NCBI RefSeq assembly: GCF_900119735.1
Contig: NZ_FPJW01000001.1
Location: 124,001 to 188,000 of the forward strand
Length of the DNA stretch: 64,000 nucleotides
Reading direction: 5' to 3'
Origin: Marinospirillum alkaliphilum DSM 21637
Lineage (GTDB): Bacteria > Pseudomonadota > Gammaproteobacteria > Pseudomonadales > Halomonadaceae
The notes below the pieces were generated by a model. The model was not told where the DNA came from. It saw nothing but the letters and a program-made list of their open reading frames with translations, and did no database searches. Each line of letters begins with the position of its first letter. The first letter of the stretch is position 1. Positions 25,094 to 33,191 of this stretch are shown here, piece after piece. A program made the position numbers and the translations under genes.

Positions 25094-25826
25094 TGATCAG
25101 GGTTTGAGCTGCCGGGATGTGGTGGTGGCTTATGGGCAGCATCCTGCACTTCGGGGTGTTTCCGTGCAGGTGGCACCCGGAGAGCTGGTGGTGATTCTGG
25201 GTGCCAACGGTGCAGGCAAGAGCAGTCTTCTGAATGCACTGGCCGGGCTGGTGCCCAGTCAACAGGGAGAGATGCTGCTGGGTCAGCAGCCGCTGACCGA
25301 TCTGCCGCCGCACCGGATTGTTGAAGCCGGGCTGGCGCTGGTGCCGGAAGGGCGGGGCATTTTCGGTGACCTGAGTGTAGAGGAGAATCTGCGTCTGGGT
25401 GCTTATTCAGAACGTGCCCGCAAACAGGAGCAGCAGAATCTGGCGCTGGTTTACAGCCTTTTTCCGAAGCTGGTTGAGCGACGCCGACAGATTGCCAGAA
25501 CCATGAGTGGCGGTGAGCAGCAGATGGTGGCCATCGGTCGTGCAATGATGTCGGCACCGGCGATCCTGATGCTCGATGAACCTTCACTGGGCCTGTCACC
25601 GCTGCTGACCTCTGAGCTGTTTCGTTCATTGCGCAGGGTGCGCGACACCGGTCTGGGCATTCTGCTGGTGGAGCAGAATGCCCGTCAGAGTCTGGCGATT
25701 GCAGACCGGGGTTATCTGCTGGAAAACGGTGAGATCATCGGCAGTGACCAGGCCGCTGCACTGCTGGCAGACCCTGCCGTGCAGCACGCTTATCTGGGCG
25801 GTGCTGCAGCAAAACGAGCGGGGTGA
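25086..25826 (+). CDS. livF: LIV-type ABC transporter ATPase LivF (second system)
   Basis: ABC ATPase of 246 residues with no N-terminal extension. Walker A GANGAGKSS near residue 39, VPEGRGIFGDLSVEENLRLGAYS, signature TMSGGEQQMVAIGRAMM, Walker B ILMLDEPSLGLSP and LLVEQNARQSL. The start overlaps livG by 8 bp. It is the direct counterpart to the ATPase half of the hemerythrin fusion in the first system, so the fusion is specific to one importer. No terminator is evident before the convergent marR gene, 12 bp away. Confidence 0.92.
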   Translation: MSDDQGLSCRDVVVAYGQHPALRGVSVQVAPGELVVILGANGAGKSSLLNALAGLVPSQQGEMLLGQQPLTDLPPHRIVEAGLALVPEGRGIFGDLSVEENLRLGAYSERARKQEQQNLALVYSLFPKLVERRRQIARTMSGGEQQMVAIGRAMMSAPAILMLDEPSLGLSPLLTSELFRSLRRVRDTGLGILLVEQNARQSLAIADRGYLLENGEIIGSDQAAALLADPAVQHAYLGGAAAKRAG

Positions 25827-25837
25827 AATCAGATCGC

Positions 25838-26290
25838 TCAGCTCAGGCAGAGTTTTTTCAGCAGCCTGAGCAGTTCCTCGCGTTCACAGTCGCTCAGTGC
25901 TGCCGTGGTTTCCAGGTCGCAGCGCTGAGCGATTTCTTTCAGTTCATTCAGGAGCTTTTCACCCTGGCGGCTCAGGTAGAGTCCGTAAGAGCGCCGGTCA
26001 GTCTGGGAGCGAATGCGCAAGGCCAGGTTGCGTTGCTCCAGCTTGTTCACCAGTACCACTGCCTGAGGTGGCTCAATGGCCAGTGCCTTGGCCAGGTCTG
26101 CCTGCATGATGCCGGGGTTCTGTTCCAGGATGGCCAGTGCGGAAAACTGCGCAGGGCGAAGGTCGTAGGGTTCAAATGCCTCAACCACACACTGAAATGC
26201 TTTTAACTGGGCACGGCGCAGGGCATAACCCAGCAGATCATCCAGAAGAATTGTGCTGGGGCTGGTGGTACGGCTATTGACGGGATCCAT
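25838..26290 (-). CDS. MarR-family repressor, likely HcaR/FerR/CouR type
   Basis: Winged-helix regulator of 150 residues. The core LRPAQFSALAILEQNPGIMQADLAKALAIEPPQAVVLVNKLEQRNLALRIRSQTDRRSYGLYLSRQGEKLL matches MarR recognition helix and wing (DRR in the wing). It is divergent from ech-fcs, the arrangement seen for HcaR, FerR and CouR, which bind hydroxycinnamoyl-CoA esters and lift repression of ech/fcs genes. Perfect TAGTTA-N7-TAACTA repeats occur in front of ech and vdh; an imperfect one lies nearer this gene, consistent with autoregulation. The exact named orthologue cannot be fixed by eye. Confidence 0.85.
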   Translation of the reverse strand: MDPVNSRTTSPSTILLDDLLGYALRRAQLKAFQCVVEAFEPYDLRPAQFSALAILEQNPGIMQADLAKALAIEPPQAVVLVNKLEQRNLALRIRSQTDRRSYGLYLSRQGEKLLNELKEIAQRCDLETTAALSDCEREELLRLLKKLCLS

Positions 26291-26360
26291 GGCACTTTCC
26301 GATGTGATTGTGATGTTGGCAGCTGGTCATTTTAGTTTTTTTGCATCAGGGAAGCTATAA

Positions 26361-26379
26361 AAGTTTGTTCTATTAACTA
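26361..26379. promoter_or_regulatory. Imperfect MarR operator candidate near the marR gene
   Basis: AAGTTT-N7-TAACTA matches the TAGTTA-N7-TAACTA palindrome at 10 of 12 arm positions, with the same 7-bp spacer. It lies 71 bp upstream of the marR ATG, where a repressor could control its own gene. Confidence 0.45.
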
Positions 26380-26394
26380 TCTTGTTTTTTGATC

Positions 26395-26423
26395 TTGTAC
26401 TAGGCTGCAATCATGAAATATAG
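26395..26423 (+). promoter_or_regulatory. Candidate sigma-70 promoter of the ech-fcs operon
   Basis: TTGTAC (26395-26400), 17-bp spacer, TATAGT (26418-26423). Four and five matches respectively to the -35 and -10 consensus. The operator palindrome starts at 26420 and so overlaps the -10. Confidence 0.55.
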
Positions 26424-26438
26424 TTAATTAAGTTAACT
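26420..26438. promoter_or_regulatory. MarR operator candidate upstream of ech
   Basis: Perfect inverted repeat TAGTTA-ATTAAGT-TAACTA (7-bp arms TAGTTAA/TTAACTA around TTAAG). It overlaps the predicted -10 of the ech promoter, a position at which repressor binding would block RNA polymerase. The same 19-bp architecture recurs upstream of vdh. Confidence 0.72.
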
Positions 26439-26508
26439 AAATGGCTGCAGTACATCAGCCGCTTCATCAAAGCAAAACTTTCAACAAAACAAAACAAGAG
26501 AAGCAGAT

Positions 26509-27345
26509 ATGAGCAAATACAAGGATCGCTGGACCTGTATCAAGGCTGAAGTCACCGCTGAAGGCATTGGTTGGCTTTATTTCAATCGCCCGGAAAAACG
26601 CAACGCCATGAGTCCCACGCTCAACCGTGAAATGATTGATGCACTGGGTGCTCTGGAGCAGGATCAGGATGTGCGGGTGCTGGTGCTGACAGGTGAAGGG
26701 GATGCCTGGACTGCCGGCATGGATCTCAAGGAATACTTCCGTGAAGTGGACGGTGGTCCTGAAATCCTGCAGGAAAAGATACGCCGCGAGGCATCCGAGT
26801 GGCAGTGGAAACTGTTGCGCATGTACAGCAAACCGACCATCGCGATGGTCAACGGCTGGTGTTTCGGTGGTGGTTTCAGCCCACTGGTGGCCTGTGATCT
26901 GGCGATTGCGGCAGATGAGGCAGTGTTCGGTCTGTCAGAAATCAACTGGGGCATTCCGCCCGGTAACCTGGTCAGCAAGGCCATGGCAGATACCGTGGGT
27001 CATCGCCAGTCACTTTATTACATCATGACCGGTGATACCTTCACCGGCAAGGAAGCTGCTGCCATGGGGTTGATCAACTCCAGTGTGCCGCGCTCAGAAC
27101 TGAAAGCGGCAGTGGTTGCGCTGGCAGGCAAGCTGCTGGACAAGAATCCGGTGGTGCTGCGAGCGGCCAAAAATGGCTTCAAGCGTTGCCGCGAGCTGAC
27201 CTGGGAGCAGGGGGAGGATTACCTCTACGCCAAGCTGGATCAGGCACAGTTGCGTGATCCTGAAAAGGGTCGTGAACAGGGACTCAAACAGTTCCTGGAT
27301 GACAAGAGCATCAAGCCGGGTCTGCAAGCTTACAAGCGCACCTGA
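26509..27345 (+). CDS. ech: Hydroxycinnamoyl-CoA hydratase-lyase (feruloyl-CoA to vanillin)
   Basis: Crotonase-fold enzyme, 278 residues, the usual length. It hydrates and then cleaves feruloyl- or p-coumaroyl-CoA into vanillin or 4-hydroxybenzaldehyde plus acetyl-CoA. The residues known from the Pseudomonas enzyme are all present, offset by one: Y76 (MDLKEYFREVD), E144 (GLSEINWGIPPGN) and Y240 (EDYLYAKLDQ). The oxyanion-hole segments NAMSP, AGMDLKEYF and WCFGGGFSPLVACD are intact. It is first in an operon with fcs, an acyl-CoA dehydrogenase and dctP, behind an operator-covered promoter. Cytoplasmic. High certainty from active-site residues and context. Confidence 0.96.
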   Translation: MSKYKDRWTCIKAEVTAEGIGWLYFNRPEKRNAMSPTLNREMIDALGALEQDQDVRVLVLTGEGDAWTAGMDLKEYFREVDGGPEILQEKIRREASEWQWKLLRMYSKPTIAMVNGWCFGGGFSPLVACDLAIAADEAVFGLSEINWGIPPGNLVSKAMADTVGHRQSLYYIMTGDTFTGKEAAAMGLINSSVPRSELKAAVVALAGKLLDKNPVVLRAAKNGFKRCRELTWEQGEDYLYAKLDQAQLRDPEKGREQGLKQFLDDKSIKPGLQAYKRT

Positions 27346-27422
27346 TTTGGCTGGCGGGGCCATTGATGGTCCCGCCTGTGGCAGCAAAATTATAAAAACA
27401 ACAGCATAAGGAGGCCGGATCG

Positions 27423-29282
27423 GTGTCCGCCTTACTTGAACAGAAAAATGCCAGAAATGTGCGTATCGGTTATCCGGGTCTGCGGGTGACACAGCAGCAG
27501 GCTTTTCACCTGGAGCCGGCTGAGGCTTTGCAGCCCCTGCAGTCTCGCTTGCTGGACAGTCTGGTGAGCTGGGCTGAATTGCGTCCACATCAGACTTTTG
27601 TGGCCATGCGACAGCAGGGCGGTGACTGGCAGCACATCACCTATGCCGAGATGCTGCAGCAAGTGCGTTGCCTGGCCACCGGATTGCGCCAGTTGGATCT
27701 GGGGCCGGACAAGCCGCTGGCGATCCTGTCCGGCAATGACCTGCATCATCTGACCCTGGCTTATGCCGCCATGTATGCCGGTATTCCCTATTGCCCCGTT
27801 TCACCGGCTTACTCCTTGCTGGCCACAGATTATGAAAAGCTGGCCGCCATCCTTGAACAACTGACTCCCGGTGCATTGTTTGTCACGGATACTGCTCCGT
27901 TTGCAGCGGCCATCAGTGCCGTGGCAAAACCCGGTACCCCCCTGATCAGTGTGTCCGGCAGTGTTGAGGGTTTTCCGGCAGTGGCGTTTGCCGATCTTCA
28001 GCAACAACAGCCTGATGCAACCACTGAGGCCGTGTTCAGAGCCACCGGGCCGGATACCCTCGCCAAGATACTTTACACCTCCGGTTCCACCAGTCAGCCC
28101 AAGGGAGTGATGACCACCAACCGGATGCTGTGCGCCAACCAGCAGATGTTGCTGCAGACCTTTCCCTGTTTTGCAGAGCGACCGCCGGTGCTGGTCGACT
28201 GGCTGCCCTGGAATCATGTGTTTGGTGGCAGTCACAACATTGGCATCGTGCTTTATAACGGCGGCACCCTTTATATGGATGAAGGGCGTCCCACGCCTCA
28301 GTTGTTTGCTGAAACCCTCCGTAATCTCAGGGAGATTTCACCCACTGCCTATCTCACGGTGCCGCGAGGCTGGGAAGAGCTGGTCACAGCACTGGAGCAG
28401 GATGCAGATTTGCGTAACACCTTCTTCAAGCGCATGCAGTTGTTCTTTTTTGCGGCCGCCGGGCTTTCCGATGCTGTACGACGGCGCCTGGATGCCGTGA
28501 GTCTGGCTCATTGTGGTGAGCGGATTCGCATGATGGCCGGGCTGGGTATGACCGAAACCGCACCTTCCTGCACCTTCACCACCGGTGATGTGGATCTGCC
28601 CGGTTACATCGGTCTGCCTGCTCCGGGTTGCCAGATTCGCCTGGTGCCGGTTGGTGACAAGCTGGAAGCCCGTTATCGTGGCCCGCATGTCACCCCCGGA
28701 TACTGGCGTGCCGAGCAGCAAACCCGTGCGGTTTTTGATGAGCAGGGTTATTTCTGTTCCGGTGATGCCATCCGTTTTGTTGATCCAGAGCGTCCCGAGC
28801 TGGGCCTGATGTTTGATGGCCGCATTTCCGAGGACTTCAAGCTCTCCACCGGTGTGTTTGTCAGTGTCGGTCCCTTGCGCACCCGCATCATTCTGGCTGG
28901 TTCACCGGTGATTCAGGATGTGGTGATCACCGCTCCGGATCAGGATGAAATCGGTCTGCTGGTTTTCCCGCGTGTTGAGGCCTTGCGTGAACTGCCAGGT
29001 GCAAAAGCGGATGCCTCACTGGCCGAGCTGATCAGCAGTCCTGCTGCCCGGACCTGGCTGCAAGACTTGCTGCAAGAGGTCAACCTTGAGGCACGAGGCA
29101 GCTCCAGCCGTGTGGCCTGGGCCTGCCTGCTGGCTGATTCACCCTCCATCAACAAGGGCGAGGTGACCGACAAGGGCAGCATCAATCAGCGCGCAGTGCT
29201 GCAGCATCGGGCAGCAAAGATCACCGCACTTTATGCCGGTGAAGACAGGGATCGGGTTGATGCTGACCCCATGAAGTCCTGA
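27423..29282 (+). CDS. fcs: Feruloyl-CoA synthetase
   Basis: Acyl-adenylate-forming ligase of 619 residues, typical for Fcs. It activates ferulate, p-coumarate or caffeate with ATP and CoA. P-loop KILYTSGSTSQPKGVMTT, then LPWNHVFGGSHNIGIVLYNGGTLYMDEGRP (a distinctive Fcs block), MAGLGMTETAPSCTFTT and FDGRISEDFKLSTGVFVSVGPLR near the C-terminus. The start is GTG at 27423; AAGGAGG lies about 9 bases upstream. It follows ech by 77 bp. Ech and Fcs together give the CoA-dependent, non-beta-oxidative route to aromatic aldehydes. Confidence 0.96.
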   Translation: MSALLEQKNARNVRIGYPGLRVTQQQAFHLEPAEALQPLQSRLLDSLVSWAELRPHQTFVAMRQQGGDWQHITYAEMLQQVRCLATGLRQLDLGPDKPLAILSGNDLHHLTLAYAAMYAGIPYCPVSPAYSLLATDYEKLAAILEQLTPGALFVTDTAPFAAAISAVAKPGTPLISVSGSVEGFPAVAFADLQQQQPDATTEAVFRATGPDTLAKILYTSGSTSQPKGVMTTNRMLCANQQMLLQTFPCFAERPPVLVDWLPWNHVFGGSHNIGIVLYNGGTLYMDEGRPTPQLFAETLRNLREISPTAYLTVPRGWEELVTALEQDADLRNTFFKRMQLFFFAAAGLSDAVRRRLDAVSLAHCGERIRMMAGLGMTETAPSCTFTTGDVDLPGYIGLPAPGCQIRLVPVGDKLEARYRGPHVTPGYWRAEQQTRAVFDEQGYFCSGDAIRFVDPERPELGLMFDGRISEDFKLSTGVFVSVGPLRTRIILAGSPVIQDVVITAPDQDEIGLLVFPRVEALRELPGAKADASLAELISSPAARTWLQDLLQEVNLEARGSSSRVAWACLLADSPSINKGEVTDKGSINQRAVLQHRAAKITALYAGEDRDRVDADPMKS

Positions 29283-29299
29283 GTGACTGGAGAAAATCG

Positions 29300-31033
29300 A
29301 TGTGGCGTTATCAGGCACCGCTGAAGGACATGCAGTTTGTATTGAAGGAATGGCTGCAGGCTGATTCCTTCTGGCAACAGCATTCGCAGTATCAGCAACT
29401 GGATGCGGAAACGGCCGACCAGATTCTGGAGGAAGCCGGTCGTTTCTGCAGTGAGGTGCTGGAGCCACTGAATGGCAGCGGTGATCTGGAAGGTTGCCGA
29501 CTGGAACAGGGTGAGGTGAAAACCCCGGCAGGTTTTCCACAGGCCTGGCAGGCATTTGTGGATGCCGGATGGCCTGCAATGGCCTGCAGTGAGGACTGGG
29601 GTGGGCAGCAGTTACCGCAAGTGCTGCAGGCTGCCGTGACGGAAATGATTTATGCCTGCAACCATGCCTTTGGCATGTATTCCGGCATTGCGCACGGGGC
29701 CTATGAGTGCATTTCCCGTTTTGCCTCGGCTGAATTGCAAGATCGATACCTGCCGAAGCTGGTGTCCGGTGAGTGGTTGCCAACCATGTGCCTGACCGAA
29801 CCTCAGGCGGGCAGTGATCTGGGGCAGCTGCGCTGCAAGGCTGAGTCGGACGGCAAGGCGCATCGACTGACCGGCAGCAAGATTTTCATTTCCGGTGGTG
29901 ATCAGGACCTGACCGACAACATCATCCATCTGGTGTTGGCTCGCCTGCCGGATGCACCAGTCGGGACCCGTGGCATTTCGTTGTTTCTGGTGCCCAAATG
30001 GCTGGACCATCCCGGTGGGCAGCGCAATGCAGTCTACTGTGACAGCCTGGAAAAGAAGATGGGCATCAGAGGCAGTGCCACCTGCAGTCTGAGTTTCCAG
30101 GGAGCCACCGGCTGGCTGATTGGTGAACCCCATGCCGGTCTGCAGGCGATGTTCAGCATGATGAATGCAGCACGCCTGTCAGTGGCACAGCAGGGGCTGG
30201 GGCATGTCGAGGCGTCGCGCCAGCGGGCCGCAGCTTATGCGCTGGAGCGAACCCAGATGCGGGCACCACCACCACCGGGTGAGCTGTTACGTGACCCTGC
30301 CCCGCTGCACTGGCATCCGGCCATGCGCCGCAGATTGCTGGAGCTGAGGGCTTTCAGTGAAGGCATGCGGGTGATCGGTTACTGGACTGCACAACTGCTG
30401 GATCAACAGGATGAAGCCCTGGCTGGTTTGCTGACACCAGTGGTGAAGGCGTTTTTCACTGATCGCAGCTTCAGGCTGGCCAGCTCGGCCTTGCAGGTGT
30501 TTGGTGGTTACGGTTACACCCATGAATACGGCATTGAACAAACCCTGCGGGATAGCCGCATTGCCATGATTTATGAAGGCACCAATGAGATTCAGGCCAA
30601 TGACCTGCTGTTGCGTAAGGTACTGGCTGATCAGGGGCAGCAACTGCAGCGTTTGCTGGCGTTGGTGGATGCCGAAATTCAGCAGGCTACATCTCACAGC
30701 GAGCTGGACGCTTATTGGAGGCATCTGCAGCAGTTGACCCAGGCATTGCAGCAACTGGTTGAGCCATTGCAGAAGACGCCGGACGCTGAGCGTCCGCTGC
30801 GCGCCGCCGATGACTTTCTGCAATTGATGGGCCTGTACCTGCTGGGCTATGGCTGGCTGCGATCGGCGCGCCTTGCGTTGCAGGCGAAGGGCAGCGCCGG
30901 CCCGGTTTTTTATCAGCACAAGCTGGCCACGGCAGATTTTTATTTCCGCTATCTGTTACCGGAAGCGGATTACCGAATCAGGATGGTTGAAGCCTCCTGT
31001 TATCCTCTGGCTCACCTGAGCTGGATTGAGTAA
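29300..31033 (+). CDS. Acyl-CoA dehydrogenase, HcaD-like
   Basis: FAD-dependent acyl-CoA dehydrogenase of 577 residues, the long form with a C-terminal extra domain. Substrate/FAD motifs: MCLTEPQAGSDLGQLRCKAE, GSKIFISGGDQDLTDNI, and near the end QVFGGYGYTHEYGIEQTLRDSRIAMIYEGTNEIQANDLLLRKVL, which includes the catalytic glutamate region. It sits 17 bp after fcs. In Acinetobacter a dehydrogenase of this type (hcaD) in the hydroxycinnamate cluster converts side-chain-saturated phenylpropanoyl-CoA to cinnamoyl-CoA. That would feed dihydroferulate-like compounds into Ech. Function inferred from context. Confidence 0.85.
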   Translation: MWRYQAPLKDMQFVLKEWLQADSFWQQHSQYQQLDAETADQILEEAGRFCSEVLEPLNGSGDLEGCRLEQGEVKTPAGFPQAWQAFVDAGWPAMACSEDWGGQQLPQVLQAAVTEMIYACNHAFGMYSGIAHGAYECISRFASAELQDRYLPKLVSGEWLPTMCLTEPQAGSDLGQLRCKAESDGKAHRLTGSKIFISGGDQDLTDNIIHLVLARLPDAPVGTRGISLFLVPKWLDHPGGQRNAVYCDSLEKKMGIRGSATCSLSFQGATGWLIGEPHAGLQAMFSMMNAARLSVAQQGLGHVEASRQRAAAYALERTQMRAPPPPGELLRDPAPLHWHPAMRRRLLELRAFSEGMRVIGYWTAQLLDQQDEALAGLLTPVVKAFFTDRSFRLASSALQVFGGYGYTHEYGIEQTLRDSRIAMIYEGTNEIQANDLLLRKVLADQGQQLQRLLALVDAEIQQATSHSELDAYWRHLQQLTQALQQLVEPLQKTPDAERPLRAADDFLQLMGLYLLGYGWLRSARLALQAKGSAGPVFYQHKLATADFYFRYLLPEADYRIRMVEASCYPLAHLSWIE

Positions 31034-31076
31034 CACAAGACGCACAAGTCAGAACAACAACAAAGAGGGCGAAGTG

Positions 31077-32117
31077 ATGTTCAGAAAAAGCAAAACCCTG
31101 GCAGTCATGCTGACCGTGGCCGGACTGGGTCTGTCGACCATGGCAACAGCTCAGACCCAGACGCTGCGTGTGGCGCATTTCATGCCAACCACCGCACCCT
31201 TGCACTCACGCTTCATACAGCCCTGGTGTGACCGGATTCAGGAAGAGTCCCAGGGTCGCCTGCAGTGTGAGATTTATCCGGCCATGCAACTGGGTGGCAC
31301 ACCACCGCAACTGATCAATCAGGCGCGTGACGGTGTGGCGGATATCATTTTCACCCTGCCGGGTTATACACCGGGTCGTTTTCCACTGACGGAAATGTTT
31401 GAATTGCCGTTCTTCACGGCGGAGCAGAAAAACTCTTCCATGGCACTGTGGGATTTCATTCAGGAAAACAGTCTGCAGGAATTTCGTGGCGTCAAACCCC
31501 TGATCACGGTGGTGAATGGCTCAAACTACCTGCACTTCCGCAATCGCCAGGTGCAAACCCTTGAAGATCTCCGGGGTGTTTCCATTCGAGGGCCGTCTCG
31601 TCTTGGTAATCGACTGATTGAAGCACTGGGCGCCACCCCGGTCGGCATGCCGGTGACCCAGATGGGTGAGAGCCTGTCGCGCGGCATCATTGATGGCACT
31701 GTTTTGCCCTGGGAAGCAGTACCTGCCTTCCGTCTGCATGAGCTGACCCGTTACCATGCCCTGACAGAAGGGGATTACACCATGCTGACCTCCACCATGG
31801 TGTTTGTGATGAATGAACGCCGTTACAACAATCTGCCGGATGACCTGAAGAAGGTGATTGACAACAACTCCGGCCAGCAGGCTTCCGGCTGGGGTGCCGA
31901 GGTGCTGATGTCCGGACATGAGACCGGCATGCGCATGGCACGTGATGCAGGCAATACCATCTATGCCATTGAGCCTGCAGAAATGCAGCGCTGGAGACAG
32001 GCCGGTCAGACGGTGATTGATCGCTGGATCCAGGAAAATACCAGCAACGATGTAAATGCGCGTGCCTTGTACGAGCGGGGCCAGGAGCTGATCCGTCAGC
32101 ACTCCGACCGTTTGTGA
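31077..32117 (+). CDS. dctP: Orphan TRAP transporter substrate-binding protein DctP
   Basis: Periplasmic TRAP binding protein of 346 residues with signal peptide ending TMATAQT. The conserved region RGPSRLGNRLIEALGATPVGMPVTQMGESLSRGIIDGTVLPWE contains the ligand-carboxylate arginine block. No dctQ or dctM accompanies it. It closely resembles (roughly 60% by eye) the DctP at 41956, which is followed by its membrane genes. It overlaps no neighbour and ends the ech operon at a strong hairpin. It most likely shares DctQM with the second system and brings hydroxycinnamates or related acids. Confidence 0.9.
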   Translation: MFRKSKTLAVMLTVAGLGLSTMATAQTQTLRVAHFMPTTAPLHSRFIQPWCDRIQEESQGRLQCEIYPAMQLGGTPPQLINQARDGVADIIFTLPGYTPGRFPLTEMFELPFFTAEQKNSSMALWDFIQENSLQEFRGVKPLITVVNGSNYLHFRNRQVQTLEDLRGVSIRGPSRLGNRLIEALGATPVGMPVTQMGESLSRGIIDGTVLPWEAVPAFRLHELTRYHALTEGDYTMLTSTMVFVMNERRYNNLPDDLKKVIDNNSGQQASGWGAEVLMSGHETGMRMARDAGNTIYAIEPAEMQRWRQAGQTVIDRWIQENTSNDVNARALYERGQELIRQHSDRL

Positions 32118-32132
32118 TGCGGCGCTGAAAGC

Positions 32133-32169
32133 CAGGTTGACCGGCTCAGGAAAAGAGCTGGTCAACCTG
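32133..32169. terminator. Bidirectional terminator between dctP and the lysR gene
   Basis: A 15-bp stem with one G-T pair (arms starting CAGGTTGACC and ending GGTCAACCTG) around an AGGAAAA loop. It lies 16 bp past the dctP stop and includes the stop codon of the convergent LysR gene. T-runs are poor, so it may block readthrough by structure alone. Confidence 0.65.
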
Positions 32170-33042
32170 TTGTTGCACCAGATCCATCACGGCTTTCTGG
32201 GTCAGGGTTGTCGGACGTCGGGCGCTGCAGGCCATGTAGAGTTTGATGTGCAGGCAGGGATCAACAATCGGGCGAGCCAGCAGTTGATGCTGGGCACCCA
32301 GACTGTTGACGGCATGGATGGACAGCACGGCCGATCCGGCACCATCAGCAACCAGATCCAGAATGGCATTGATGCTGTCAATTTCCAGCACGATGTTTGG
32401 TTTCAGTCCCAGTGCAGCCAGTTCCGATTCCACAAACATGCGAATGGCATTGTGTGGGCTGGGCGTGATCAGTGGGTGGTCAGGCAGTTCTTTCAACGGC
32501 ACGGCCAGCTCTTCATCCGGCAGGCAGCGGGCACTCTGAACCAGATAAAGGGGCTCTTCGGCCAGTGGCAGCAGGTCAACTTCCGGTGAAGGGGCGGCAT
32601 TGTACAGCAGCGCCAGATCCAGTCGTCCGGCAGTCAGTGACTCGACCATACCGGATGACAAGCCTTCGGTGACGGACAGGCTGGCTTCCGGCAGATGGGC
32701 CTTGAAGGCATGAATCAGCGGTACGGTGAGCACTTTTGAAAGACTGGGCGGCAGACCGACAGCAACCTTGCCGACCAGGCTGCCGCGAACCCGTGACAGC
32801 TCCTCACGGGTGCGGGCGATCTGGTGCATGATGCCGCGACCATGATCCAGCAGCATCTTGCCGGCTTCGGTCAGGGTGACACCACGGCCATTGCGCAGCA
32901 GCAGGTTCTGGCGCAACTCCACTTCAAGCAAACGCACCTGACGACTCAGTGCCGGCTGGGCAATGCCCAGATCAATGGAGGCGCGGGTAAAGCTGCCCAG
33001 CTCCGCCACACGAATGAAGTATTCAATCTGCTTCAGATCCAT
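32146..33042 (-). CDS. LysR-type regulator, probably of the protocatechuate genes
   Basis: LysR-family activator of 298 residues. Winged helix MDLKQIEYFIRVAELGSFTRASIDLGIAQPALSRQVRLLEVELRQNLLLRNGRGVTLTEAG, then a two-lobe effector domain (VAVGLPPSLSKVLTVPLIHAFKAHLPEASLSVTEG). The N-terminus resembles the LTTRs of aromatic-acid and nitrogen-assimilation clusters. It is divergent from the MFS exporter and lies 1.5 kb from the lig operon, so it may sense a ring-cleavage product such as PDC or oxalomesaconate. Ligand and targets are unproven. Confidence 0.85.
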   Translation of the reverse strand: MDLKQIEYFIRVAELGSFTRASIDLGIAQPALSRQVRLLEVELRQNLLLRNGRGVTLTEAGKMLLDHGRGIMHQIARTREELSRVRGSLVGKVAVGLPPSLSKVLTVPLIHAFKAHLPEASLSVTEGLSSGMVESLTAGRLDLALLYNAAPSPEVDLLPLAEEPLYLVQSARCLPDEELAVPLKELPDHPLITPSPHNAIRMFVESELAALGLKPNIVLEIDSINAILDLVADGAGSAVLSIHAVNSLGAQHQLLARPIVDPCLHIKLYMACSARRPTTLTQKAVMDLVQQQVDQLFS

Positions 33043-33191
33043 GATGTTGCTCTGTTGTTATTGGTATGCAGTCATGGTAACAGATATTGCAAATTTATAT
33101 AACAGTTAGCTGGATATGTCTGTGGAGCTGGTTCCGGCCCGGAGCGAAGATGCCGGGCTGACTTGTCATCCCAACCCGAGTTGATTTCTGC

